NCBI GenBank assembly: GCA_964572955.1
Contig: CAZNGY010000001.1
Location: forward strand, 1-64,000
Length of the DNA: 64,000 bases
Direction: 5' to 3'
Source of the DNA: UBA3775 sp964572955
Lineage (GTDB): Bacteria; Bacillota; Clostridia; Lachnospirales; Lachnospiraceae
A program made the translations under genes and the position numbers. The notes beneath the pieces are model-generated. The model was given only the letters and a program-made list of their open reading frames with translations, was not told the DNA's origin and made no database searches. Positions 26,756-34,520 of the stretch are shown in pieces. The stretch's first letter is position 1; every line of letters begins with the position of its first letter.

Positions 26756-27825
26756 AATTTGAAGAAATATGGTGTAAGGTGCTGCGATGGATTTATCGCT
26801 ATCTGATATTCTTTTTACTGATGGCATTTCTGGTAAGCTGCAGTACAATGCTCTTTGCAACAAAACTCTCGGCATCTTTAGGTATAGAATATACGGGTGA
26901 AAATTTAAACCTTGCGGCAAAATATACATTTGCAAATGTAATTTTACTGAGTGTGGTATTTACGGTTATTGATGTAATAAGACGAAAACTGACCGTTGAT
27001 AAAGCGACTAAACACATAGCAGATGCAGCAAAAAGGGTCGTTGAAGGGGATTTTTCGGTTAGAATTGAACAGCTGCCAAGACTGGGTATAGACAGCAGTT
27101 TAAATGAAATTATTGATTGCTTTAACACGATGACAGAGGAACTTGATGGGGTGGAAACACTTCGTACGGACTTTGTGTCAAATGTTTCTCATGAAATGAA
27201 AACTCCGTTGTCGATAATACAGAATTACGGTATTCTTTTACAGAATCCGGAACTCGATGAAGAAAAAAGAATTGAATATGCCAAAGGAGTTACAGATGGT
27301 TCAAAACGTCTCTCATCAATGGTGACAAATGTTTTAAAGCTTAACCGGCTTGAAAAACAGCAGATTTATCCGAAGAAGGAAGAATTTAATCTTGGTGAAC
27401 AGATTTGCGAGTGTATGATTGCTTTTGAAAATGAATGGGAGCGGAAATCAATTGAACCGGAAGTAAATGTTAAAGAAGATGTAATGGTAGTATCAGACAG
27501 AGAACTTCTTGATCTGGTTTGGAATAATCTGCTTTCAAATGCCTTTAAATTTACGCCGGAAGGCGGTAAGGTGTCGGTAACACTTAAAACCGATGATGAA
27601 AATGCAGTGGTAATGGTGACTGATACTGGATGCGGAATATCAGCTGCGGAGGGAGAAAGAATCTTTGAAAAATTTTATCAGGGAGACACGTCGCACAGTA
27701 CCAAGGGAAACGGATTGGGACTGGCTCTTGTAAAAAGAGTGGTTGATATATTACAGGCGGAAATGTCTGTAGAGAGCACCCTGGGTGAGGGTAGTACATT
27801 TATGGTAAAATTTCGGAGGAACTGA
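26752..27825 (+). CDS. Sensor histidine kinase
   Basis: 357 residues, GTG start within the stop of the regulator gene. Two membrane helices (about 15-38 and 60-82) enclose a very short outer loop of about 20 residues. HAMP, HisKA (VSHEMKTPL, His near 147) and HATPase (LLSNAFKFTPEGG, DTGCGI, GNGLGLALVK) follow. The short outer loop suggests sensing within the membrane, perhaps through the membrane proteins encoded beside it. Confidence 0.94.
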   Translation: MKFEEIWCKVLRWIYRYLIFFLLMAFLVSCSTMLFATKLSASLGIEYTGENLNLAAKYTFANVILLSVVFTVIDVIRRKLTVDKATKHIADAAKRVVEGDFSVRIEQLPRLGIDSSLNEIIDCFNTMTEELDGVETLRTDFVSNVSHEMKTPLSIIQNYGILLQNPELDEEKRIEYAKGVTDGSKRLSSMVTNVLKLNRLEKQQIYPKKEEFNLGEQICECMIAFENEWERKSIEPEVNVKEDVMVVSDRELLDLVWNNLLSNAFKFTPEGGKVSVTLKTDDENAVVMVTDTGCGISAAEGERIFEKFYQGDTSHSTKGNGLGLALVKRVVDILQAEMSVESTLGEGSTFMVKFRRN

Positions 27826-27826
27826 T

Positions 27827-28729
27827 ATGAAAGAAAAGAAAAACGGTGTAAAAAATTGGCTGTTTCTTCCGGTTTGGCTTATTCTTCTGATGGTCGCTGC
27901 AAGCACAGTAGGACTAGTGATGGTTTTTTCTAACGGATGGGATGAATCACTGATAGCCTATTTAGTTTATGTGTTTGCTTTTTATACTCTTATGGTTTTA
28001 AGTATTTTTCTTTTTATGACACTTCCTGGGAAGTACAGAAAGATAAAAAAACATGTAAGAAAGAATAAATATGCGGGAAGATATATGACTGATGCCGTGT
28101 TTAAAACACAAGTGGGACTTTTTATTTCACTTGCAGGAAATGTTTTTTATATAACGATTAATGCGATATCCGCATATGTGTTTCACAGCCATTGGTTCGC
28201 AATATTCGCTTTTTATTACGGGATAATGGCACTTACAAGGCTGCTGCTTGTAAGATATGTTGACAGAAATGAAATCGGTCAGAGCAGAATAGGTGAACTG
28301 AAAAGGGTGAGGGCGTGTGCCTATATTCTTATAACGGTTAATATAACATTGACAGGAACGATACTGATGATGCTTTATTACGGTAAAGGTTTTACATACA
28401 GAGGCTTTATGATATATGTGATGGCGCTGTATACATTTTATGCAACCATAAATGCAATAGTAAATCTGATAAAGTATCGTAAATATAACAGTCCTGTTAT
28501 GTCGATGAGTAAGGTTGTTAAGTTAACGTCAACCATGTTTTCAATGCTTTTTCTTGAAACAGCCATGTTTTCACAATTCGGACATGAAACGCCGGCTGAA
28601 GTCAGAAGCAGTATGATTTTAGCGACCGGAGTAGGTATATGTATTTTTGTTACCGGAATCTCGGTTTACATGATTGTACATTCAACACGTGAAATATATG
28701 AATTAAGGGAGAAATCGGTCAATGGATAA
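27827..28729 (+). CDS. Multi-pass membrane protein of the two-component operon
   Basis: 300 residues with about eight hydrophobic segments and few charged loops. No motif I recognise. It starts one base after the kinase stop and overlaps the next gene by 8 bases, so it is co-expressed with the kinase. It could be the sensory partner of the short-loop kinase, or its target; position is the only evidence. Confidence 0.75.
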   Translation: MKEKKNGVKNWLFLPVWLILLMVAASTVGLVMVFSNGWDESLIAYLVYVFAFYTLMVLSIFLFMTLPGKYRKIKKHVRKNKYAGRYMTDAVFKTQVGLFISLAGNVFYITINAISAYVFHSHWFAIFAFYYGIMALTRLLLVRYVDRNEIGQSRIGELKRVRACAYILITVNITLTGTILMMLYYGKGFTYRGFMIYVMALYTFYATINAIVNLIKYRKYNSPVMSMSKVVKLTSTMFSMLFLETAMFSQFGHETPAEVRSSMILATGVGICIFVTGISVYMIVHSTREIYELREKSVNG

Positions 28730-29138
28730 CTTAAATGGTAATATAAAGGATGATAGGGGATTCAGTTATACATATTCGGCAAAAGAACAGGAAGAACTGA
28801 GGAAAATAAGGGAAAAATATCAGCCGCGTGAGGAAAGTAAAATAGATATATTAAGAAGGCTTGATGAGACGGTTACAAAAAAAGCTGCCATGATTTCAAT
28901 TATATTGGGCGTGGTGGGAGCTTTGATTTTAGGAACCGGAATGAGTATTATGATGACGGATATCGGAGAGGGGATGGGATTATCAGCTGCGGCTGAAAGT
29001 ATCATCGGGATTTCTGTGGGAAGTGTTGGTCTTATATGTGTATCCCTGGCATATCCGGTATATTGCAGGGTACTTAATAAAGAACGGAAAAAAATTGCTC
29101 CGGAAGTGTTAAAGCTTACTGAGGAACTCATGAAATAG
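28722..29138 (+). CDS. Small two-helix membrane protein, paralogue of 25608-25976
   Basis: 138 residues: a charged N-terminal segment (about 50 residues) with YSAKEQEELRKIREKYQ, then two helices containing GALILGTGMSIMMTDIGEGMG, then a charged tail. The core matches the protein encoded at 25608, which lacks part of the N-terminal extension. Last gene of the two-component operon. Function unknown. Confidence 0.75.
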   Translation: MDNLNGNIKDDRGFSYTYSAKEQEELRKIREKYQPREESKIDILRRLDETVTKKAAMISIILGVVGALILGTGMSIMMTDIGEGMGLSAAAESIIGISVGSVGLICVSLAYPVYCRVLNKERKKIAPEVLKLTEELMK

Positions 29139-29158
29139 TGGATTTTAGTTATATATGA

Positions 29159-29187
29159 CGATAAAAATAACTTTATATCGATAAAAA
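29159..29187. promoter_or_regulatory. Direct repeat CGATAAAAA, 20-bp period, upstream of agrD
   Basis: Two exact copies (29159-29167, 29179-29187) lie about two helical turns apart, similar in geometry to LytTR/AgrA sites (two 9-bp repeats, 12-bp spacer). They lie about 210 bp before the AgrD-like gene. The sequence differs from known AgrA boxes, so this is only a candidate site for the LytTR regulators encoded at 31387 and 33530. Confidence 0.35.
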
Positions 29188-29224
29188 ATGTTTATTTTAT
29201 TTTCTAAAGTTCGTGAATTTCCTG

Positions 29225-29345
29225 CACCGGATGTTTTTGTCGGTGTACAGGTCGTTTTGCCTTGAAGGTATTGAATATGTGAGCAAAAAGGGCTAGAATA
29301 AAGCCATCAAAGGGAAGCCGGCAAATCCTTTGAATAACACAGGTA
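29225..29345 (+). other. Structured leader of the agrD-like transcript
   Basis: Three consecutive stems are visible: CACCG/CGGTG, GGCT/AGCC, and TCAAAGG/CCTTTGA with a 13-base loop holding AAGCCGGCAAAT. No known riboswitch class was recognised. It lies directly before the small peptide gene. Confidence 0.4.
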
Positions 29346-29397
29346 TTAAGGTGATGAATATCATAATACTTAGTTTTATTTTAAAGGGAGGAAAAAA

Positions 29398-29532
29398 ATG
29401 AATAAGTTAGCAAAAGTTGTTACAGACACTCTTTCTGCAGCAGCAGAGGAGGTACTCGTAAATTCAGCATGTATTTTACTCTGGGGAGAGGCAGACGTTC
29501 CTGAATGTCTTGTAATGAATGAGGAAGAGTAA
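29398..29532 (+). CDS. agrD: AgrD-like cyclic lactone autoinducer precursor (44 aa)
   Basis: The 44-residue product has the three parts of AgrD: an amphipathic N-terminal helix (MNKLAKVVTDTLSAAAEEVL), a central NSACILLW, and an acidic tail GEADVPECLVMNEEE. The tail parallels the S. aureus tail DEVEVPKELTQLHE, so AgrB cleavage should fall after Trp29 and give a thiolactone ring CILLW closed on Cys25. GGGAGG lies six bases before the ATG. AgrB is encoded 1.2 kb downstream. The gene has its own leader and terminator, so peptide is made separately from AgrB. Cys37 in the tail is unusual. Confidence 0.8.
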   Translation: MNKLAKVVTDTLSAAAEEVLVNSACILLWGEADVPECLVMNEEE

Positions 29533-29583
29533 AAGTTACATATCTGAGATATAAAAAGCATGCAAAGTGAATCAGATATAATG

Positions 29584-29646
29584 AAACGGTGCGGATGCAT
29601 TGAAGGTTAAATAAAAACCTGAAAAGCATCGGCACCGTTTTTATTT
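29584..29646 (+). terminator. Strong terminator of agrD
   Basis: AAACGGTGC with GATGC pairs with GCATC and GGCACCGTTT, with an inner AAGGTT/AACCT stem, followed by TTTTTATTT. It ends the peptide transcript within about 60 bases of the stop codon. Confidence 0.9.
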
Positions 29647-29792
29647 GGCTTTTTTATGTTCAGGGAGCAGAGCTGACTGCATGTATATGTGAGGAAGTAA
29701 GCCGGTAAAGCCTTAAAAACGATATAGTATCTGGTTGTAACATCATAAAAACAATGACGTACAAAAAAAGAGTTTTTTCTGTCGATTTTTGT

Positions 29793-29854
29793 AGAATACG
29801 CTTATTGATTTAATTGCAGGCTTATATTAAAATCTGTCGTATTCTGCTTTTTTT
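29793..29854 (+). terminator. Possible terminator-like hairpin in the gap after agrD
   Basis: AGAATACG pairs with CGTATTCT across a 37-base AT-rich loop, followed by GC and seven T residues. No gene is visible between this and the agrD terminator; the 29647-29955 gap otherwise holds only repeats. Confidence 0.35.
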
Positions 29855-29859
29855 AGAAG

Positions 29860-29910
29860 GGTTATCATATGTAATTCGTGTCAATAAATTAATTGTGTTA
29901 AGTGATAACC
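29860..29910. repeat. Inverted repeat GGTTATCA/TGATAACC
   Basis: Eight-base arms separated by 35 bases, ending 45 bp before the nuclease-like gene. Could be a regulator site or an RNA stem in its leader. Confidence 0.4.
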
Positions 29911-29955
29911 TGACAAAAAAATGCGTTTTGAAACAAATTGTACAAGGTGAAGGTA

Positions 29956-30564
29956 ATGAAGTACTCGGAGTATAGGCAATTGGTTGATTATTATCTTAAA
30001 AATGATGATCGGGAAATCAATTACAGAAATCAAGTGATAATGCCTTTGATAAGAGAAGCATATGGGGAATGCTGTTATATTGAGACTGCGGAAGAAAACA
30101 GAAAGCATAATTGCGGAAGAAGAGACAGGAGTTCTTTTGCATATCATAAACCGGATATTCTCATAGGATTTAAAGATAAAGAAAATGAAAACTCTTTTTC
30201 AGGAAAGGTTGTTGTCAAAGTAAAAAGACCAACGGACACAGGACGAAGGAAATTGATGGCTGCCGTGAAATTTTTTCTCAGAAGAAAAGCAGAGGCGGTT
30301 GTAGTGACTGACTGCATAACATGGGAGATTTTTACGAAGAAAGGAAGTTGTATTGTATGCAGTTGTTTCTCGCTTGAAAAAAGTTATGAAGCGGTGATGT
30401 TTAAAGGAAGTTCAAATATATTCAGTAAATCAATGATTAAATCTTATATAAGGAAATATCCTGCAAAAGTCGGGGAAAGAATTGAGAATACTGCAATTAA
30501 CTGGTGTGACGAATCTACCGGTGTTTATAATAAAATATACAATATGTTTAGTGACCTGAAATAA
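29956..30564 (+). CDS. PD-(D/E)XK / HsdR-N-like protein, probably catalytically altered
   Basis: 202 residues from ATG 29956 (AAGGTGAAGG upstream). The fold resembles the N-terminal nuclease domain of type I restriction HsdR subunits: NYRNQVIMPLIREAYG, then YHKPDILIGF and VVVKVKRPTDTG. The canonical motif is PD...(E/D)xK, normally VVVEVKRP. Here the acid is Lys, a one-base change, so DNA cutting is doubtful. There is no helicase domain and no hsdM or hsdS nearby. The product is basic and cysteine-rich. It sits between agrD and agrB with its own terminator; a role in peptide signalling is unproven. Confidence 0.55.
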   Translation: MKYSEYRQLVDYYLKNDDREINYRNQVIMPLIREAYGECCYIETAEENRKHNCGRRDRSSFAYHKPDILIGFKDKENENSFSGKVVVKVKRPTDTGRRKLMAAVKFFLRRKAEAVVVTDCITWEIFTKKGSCIVCSCFSLEKSYEAVMFKGSSNIFSKSMIKSYIRKYPAKVGERIENTAINWCDESTGVYNKIYNMFSDLK

Positions 30565-30593
30565 GCAGCGTGTCTGTTCAGGTCACTTTTTTT
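30550..30593 (+). terminator. Terminator overlapping the end of the nuclease-like gene
   Basis: GTGACCTGAA, in the last codons, pairs with TTCAGGTCAC and is followed by seven T residues. Confidence 0.9.
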
Positions 30594-30738
30594 ATGTTTT
30601 GAGTCGTATTTAGGGAAAGCTATTGTTAGGTAATCAGGTTTCAGATAAAATATGTCATATATAAAATGAACACGGTTTAAATAGGCAGTGTATCGTGAAA
30701 TATATATAAAAGATTGTATAAAAATGCAGGTGGTGAAA

Positions 30739-31323
30739 ATGTTTTGGGAAAAGTTAAACGGAAAGCTCATTGATACCGTGATGAGTTTTCTTGACAGGGA
30801 AAATGCACTCGAAAGTAACAAAAAAGCCGCGGTAAGATACTCTCTGACATATGTTTTTAATGAATTGGAGAAGATGCTTTTGCTTATGGTATTCTTTGCG
30901 ACGGCAGGAAAACTGATGGAATTTATGGTAGCAGTAATTTCACTTGTATGTCTGAGAATTTATATGGGCGGTTTCCACAGAAAAACAAATTTAGGATGCT
31001 TTATTCAGTCTTTGCTGACTTTTTCATGCATTGTATGGGTGTCGGACATAATTGAGTTTGATAATGTAAGGACATGTATGGTGGTTATCTGTGGAATTGT
31101 TTCAATATGGACAAGTGCACCGGTTATTTCTGAAAAAAGAGGAAAATACTCTGAAAGTTCTAAAAGGAAGTTTAAGGCTCGGGCTTTAACAGTAATTCTT
31201 ATAGAGATTATGGTCGGAAGTATTTTACCGGAGATAAATTCCATTGTTATCACGACACTTTTGTTTCAGTCGGCAGAAACAATGGCTGCACATACATATA
31301 CCGCCCGTAAAAAGTCCGTATGA
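30739..31323 (+). CDS. agrB: AgrB-like peptide-processing membrane protease
   Basis: 194 residues with five to six membrane helices. The catalytic block RIYMGGFHRKTNLGCF contains the His and Cys that cut AgrD and form the thiolactone. ATG 30739 follows AGGTGG by five bases; the earlier frame start at 30688 has no ribosome site. AgrB should process the 44-residue precursor at 29398. It is convergent with the regulator operon. Confidence 0.9.
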   Translation: MFWEKLNGKLIDTVMSFLDRENALESNKKAAVRYSLTYVFNELEKMLLLMVFFATAGKLMEFMVAVISLVCLRIYMGGFHRKTNLGCFIQSLLTFSCIVWVSDIIEFDNVRTCMVVICGIVSIWTSAPVISEKRGKYSESSKRKFKARALTVILIEIMVGSILPEINSIVITTLLFQSAETMAAHTYTARKKSV

Positions 31324-31386
31324 AACCTCAGGAGACCTGTTAAGGACGGTAACGTATAAGTCTTTGTATTACACAAAGAAAAGTAT

Positions 31387-32118
31387 TTATCTGGATGAAT
31401 GATTTTGTAAAAGTTTCATGCCGGAAGCACTTACGGGAATTTCAAGCTCATTAATATGAAGAAGCCTGTCTTTTTCGTTATAGGATGTAACGTGCATTAA
31501 GTTTATTATGTATTTTTTATGGCATCTTACAAAATTTTTTGAAAGAATCGCACTTATACTGTCCAATGAATATTCACGGGTTTTGATGACATTGTCTTCA
31601 AGATGAATGTGGAGAACATGGGATTGTGCCGTAATCATTATTATTTCATCCGGGTTTATGTGATGAGTGATCCTTTGGTAATCCTTTATAAGAAGTGTAT
31701 TGTTAAGGTACCCGGTTATTCTCATCTGTTCGATTTGGTTGATAAGATCGTACAATGTATAAGGCTTCGGTATATAGTTATAGCAGTGAAAATTTGATAA
31801 AGCGTAAACGGCATCATCCTGAATAACAGTAAGAAAGATTAACGGAGTCTGAAAATATTTATTCTTTGAACGGAGTGCTTTGGCAAATGCATATCCGTCA
31901 CGGTTTGTTTCATCATCCGAAAGCTGAATATCCAGAAGGAAGAGCGAAAATGCGGAATGATTTGGGGTTAAAGACAGTTCCAATTCATTAAGCGCATCTT
32001 CTAAATTTGTTTTATGAAGAATTTCCCAATGAGGATAGCGTTCTTTTAAACCGTGCATAATAGCTTCTGCCTGAATCACGTCATCCTCAAGAATTAATAT
32101 TTTTTCATTTGATATCAT
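31387..32118 (-). CDS. LytTR response regulator 1 (AgrA-like)
   Basis: 243 residues. The receiver domain has ILEDD, the phosphorylation site LFLLDIQLS and Lys in YIPKPYT; the LytTR DNA-binding domain follows (about 140-240, FVRCHKKYIINL). It is closely similar to the regulator at 33530, with shared blocks ALSNFHCYNYI and RITHH-NPD. Last gene of the leftward operon, 74 bases after the kinase. LytTR proteins bind paired 9-bp direct repeats, so a repeat before agrD is a candidate target. Confidence 0.9.
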   Translation of the reverse strand: MISNEKILILEDDVIQAEAIMHGLKERYPHWEILHKTNLEDALNELELSLTPNHSAFSLFLLDIQLSDDETNRDGYAFAKALRSKNKYFQTPLIFLTVIQDDAVYALSNFHCYNYIPKPYTLYDLINQIEQMRITGYLNNTLLIKDYQRITHHINPDEIIMITAQSHVLHIHLEDNVIKTREYSLDSISAILSKNFVRCHKKYIINLMHVTSYNEKDRLLHINELEIPVSASGMKLLQNHSSR

Positions 32119-32192
32119 GTGTATGTTCCTTTATGTCAGGTTGTTACCGGCAGGCTTTTGGTTTGTTAAAACCCCGGAACCCTTATATATAA

Positions 32193-33467
32193 TTACTGAA
32201 TTTCAAAATAAAAAACCATATAATAATTGTTTCCTTCGCAAATGCATTGAGCACAGACAACACCTGTGTCAGAGGCAAGGCTTGACAGTAGATAATGTAA
32301 GCCGAGACCATGAGGAAGGTTATCATCTTTTGACCATTCCTTGGTAGTATATCCTTTAGTAAAGAAGTCCTGAATCTGTTTATTTGTAACCTGAGCGGGA
32401 ACAGGATTACGGACTTCAAAATGCAGACGTTCACCAAGCATCTCAATTTTTACATAGATAACATCTCCTTTGGAACACGCTTCAATAGCATTTTGGAGCA
32501 GTATTGATGCAAAATCCGACAATTCCATTTCGGTGATTCCGCAGTGAAGATCTTCGGCTGTTATATCAAAACGCACGGTTATGCCAAGGTCACCTGCTTT
32601 GAGGGAAAGGCTGTAGAGGGATGCTGCAAGCATTGGCATATTTATCTTAAGCAGCGGATAGGCTCTCATTACCTTTACATCATTAAGAGTGTACTGCATA
32701 ACGGCATTTGAAAGTTCTTCATACGTTTTGCAGGTCTGAGTCAGAAATTGAAGATTCTGGACACGGTTTGAGTACTCATGCTGGGTGCTGCGTATATCAT
32801 CAATTAAAGCTTTATATATAGGCATGTCTTTTTTATAGTGCTCAAGTTCTATGTTCTGAAGTTTGAGTTTGTTGTCATAATTTAAAAGCCAAAGGTTAAT
32901 TGATACAACCGAGAATAAGGTTATAACTATAACGTATATGCTTTTCGTCAGTGAATGCGGATTTATTTTGAAGAAAAGTATGATACACAGCATCAGGAGA
33001 TACGAATTGAAAAAAATGTATTTGTAACTCCGTGCGGCTTTGGTTATGTTGCCGTAAAGATTACGGATTCTGGGAATCTGAAGTATGCAGACAGATACAA
33101 GAAGTGTCAGAAAATTACCTATGAGAGCAGTAGCATCCTCTGACAGATTTACAGGTATAAAAGAGAAAAATAAAACACATATAAACTGTACGATTACTGC
33201 AAACAAAAACATACAGCTTACGGAGAGAAGTCCGTGGAATGTTTCGTTTTTAAAGGTAAAGAATCCGTAAACATAGTATATTACCTGACCCAGAAACCAA
33301 GGAATAAGAGAATACTCTGAAGGTATGCTGCCGATAAGAAGCAGATTAAACAGTAAAACGATAATGTCATTTTTGTTAACTGAAAGTTTTCCCTGAACAA
33401 ATATTTTTATAATGTAAAAGAGGAACAAAGCCTCCAGCAGACTTAGTATATATGGATAAACTGACAT
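32193..33467 (-). CDS. AgrC-like sensor histidine kinase
   Basis: 424 residues from ATG 33467, which follows AAGGAG. About six membrane helices (1-215) make the peptide-sensing domain. The kinase core has the HPK10-type phosphoacceptor region RSTQHEYSNRVQNL, N-box LLQNAIEAC and G-box HGLGLHYL, without the usual D-box, as in AgrC. It should detect the cyclic peptide made from 29398 by AgrB and phosphorylate one or both adjacent LytTR regulators. Confidence 0.88.
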   Translation of the reverse strand: MSVYPYILSLLEALFLFYIIKIFVQGKLSVNKNDIIVLLFNLLLIGSIPSEYSLIPWFLGQVIYYVYGFFTFKNETFHGLLSVSCMFLFAVIVQFICVLFFSFIPVNLSEDATALIGNFLTLLVSVCILQIPRIRNLYGNITKAARSYKYIFFNSYLLMLCIILFFKINPHSLTKSIYVIVITLFSVVSINLWLLNYDNKLKLQNIELEHYKKDMPIYKALIDDIRSTQHEYSNRVQNLQFLTQTCKTYEELSNAVMQYTLNDVKVMRAYPLLKINMPMLAASLYSLSLKAGDLGITVRFDITAEDLHCGITEMELSDFASILLQNAIEACSKGDVIYVKIEMLGERLHFEVRNPVPAQVTNKQIQDFFTKGYTTKEWSKDDNLPHGLGLHYLLSSLASDTGVVCAQCICEGNNYYMVFYFEIQ

Positions 33468-33529
33468 TTTAACTCCTTTTTTCCGCAGCGATTGGCGGAC
33501 ATTATGCATGTGAAAAAAGAAACCGGCTG

Positions 33530-34240
33530 TTATTTAAGCGCATTTATATACGCAATGCTTACAGGAATGGTTTCCGTGTTTACTGAAAGAACTTTTCTTG
33601 TAACGTCAAGAGACTTAACAAAGTTGGAGTTGACGATATATTTTTTGTGACAGCGCTTAAAGCATGACGGAAGACCGGGCATGATGCTGTCAAGAGTATA
33701 TTCTCTTGTATCTATAACACCTGAAAGAGTATGAATATGCAATACATGAGAAGAAGTATTAAGCATGTAAATATCATCAGGATTAACATGGTGAGTAATG
33801 CGTCGTGAATCCCGAATCACAAGATAATCTTTAAGATATCCGGTTATCTTCATCTGTTCTATCTGATCAAGAAGGTCGATAGGTGTATAAGGTTTGGAGA
33901 TATAATTGTAGCAATGGAAATTTGAAAGAGCATACAGTGCTTCATCAGAAACTGCTGTAAGAAAAAGTATTGGTGTCTGAAAGTATTCAGCCTGTTTTCG
34001 TATCAGATTGGCGAGGACGAACCCTCCGCGGTCAGATTTGTTTATGGAAAGCTGGACATCCAGGAGAAAAAGTGAAAAAGGGTCACCTGAAAGAGAATTT
34101 TTAATTTCGGATTCCGCTTCATCATATCCGGAGACACTTACGATGACCCAGTCAGGGTAGGCATTTCTTAGTGTCTCATATATTACGATTCTCTGAATGT
34201 TGTTGTCTTCTACTATTAATATTCTTTCTGTGCTGCTCAT
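33530..34240 (-). CDS. LytTR response regulator 2 (AgrA-like)
   Basis: 236 residues, a paralogue of the regulator at 31387: VEDNN, LFLLDVQLS with the receiver Asp, ISKPYT, then a LytTR domain (SCFKRCHKKYIVNSNFV). First gene of the operon, with the kinase 62 bases downstream. Duplication around one kinase suggests a branched output or recent tandem copying. Confidence 0.9.
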   Translation of the reverse strand: MSSTERILIVEDNNIQRIVIYETLRNAYPDWVIVSVSGYDEAESEIKNSLSGDPFSLFLLDVQLSINKSDRGGFVLANLIRKQAEYFQTPILFLTAVSDEALYALSNFHCYNYISKPYTPIDLLDQIEQMKITGYLKDYLVIRDSRRITHHVNPDDIYMLNTSSHVLHIHTLSGVIDTREYTLDSIMPGLPSCFKRCHKKYIVNSNFVKSLDVTRKVLSVNTETIPVSIAYINALK

Positions 34241-34278
34241 TAGTGAACTCCGATTATTCTCCGTTTACTTCATAATGC

Positions 34279-34307
34279 ATTATAAGGAATCAGATTAACA
34301 AAAACAA
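34279..34307 (-). promoter_or_regulatory. Promoter of the regulator-kinase operon
   Basis: On the minus strand TTGTTT (34302-34307), a 17-base spacer and TATAAT (34279-34284) make a good vegetative promoter about 40 bp before response regulator 2. Confidence 0.65.
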
Positions 34308-34415
34308 CATAATAAACGATGGATTTTAGGATTTCAGGTCGTTTTTTTTACTTTTTGAGCTGTTAAAAAAAATAAATGCAGAAAAAACGGGAAATAACAA
34401 AAAGTTCAGAAGGTC

Positions 34416-34444
34416 TTGTAATTACATTTTCAAAACTGTAATAT
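34416..34444 (+). promoter_or_regulatory. Candidate promoter of the FGGY kinase-selD operon
   Basis: TTGTAA (34416-34421), 17 bases, then TAATAT (34439-34444); the -10 match is moderate. Confidence 0.4.
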
Positions 34445-34520
34445 ATAAGCAGTTAAAAGTGGCAAATGCGGATTGAATATTCGACAGACTGTTGTCAAAT
34501 AACAGGGAAAAGAGGAAGGT

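Noticed and set aside
29225..29345. c-di-GMP or other known riboswitch in the agrD leader
   Set aside because: A few short segments looked similar, but the conserved order and tetraloop-receptor elements were not found.
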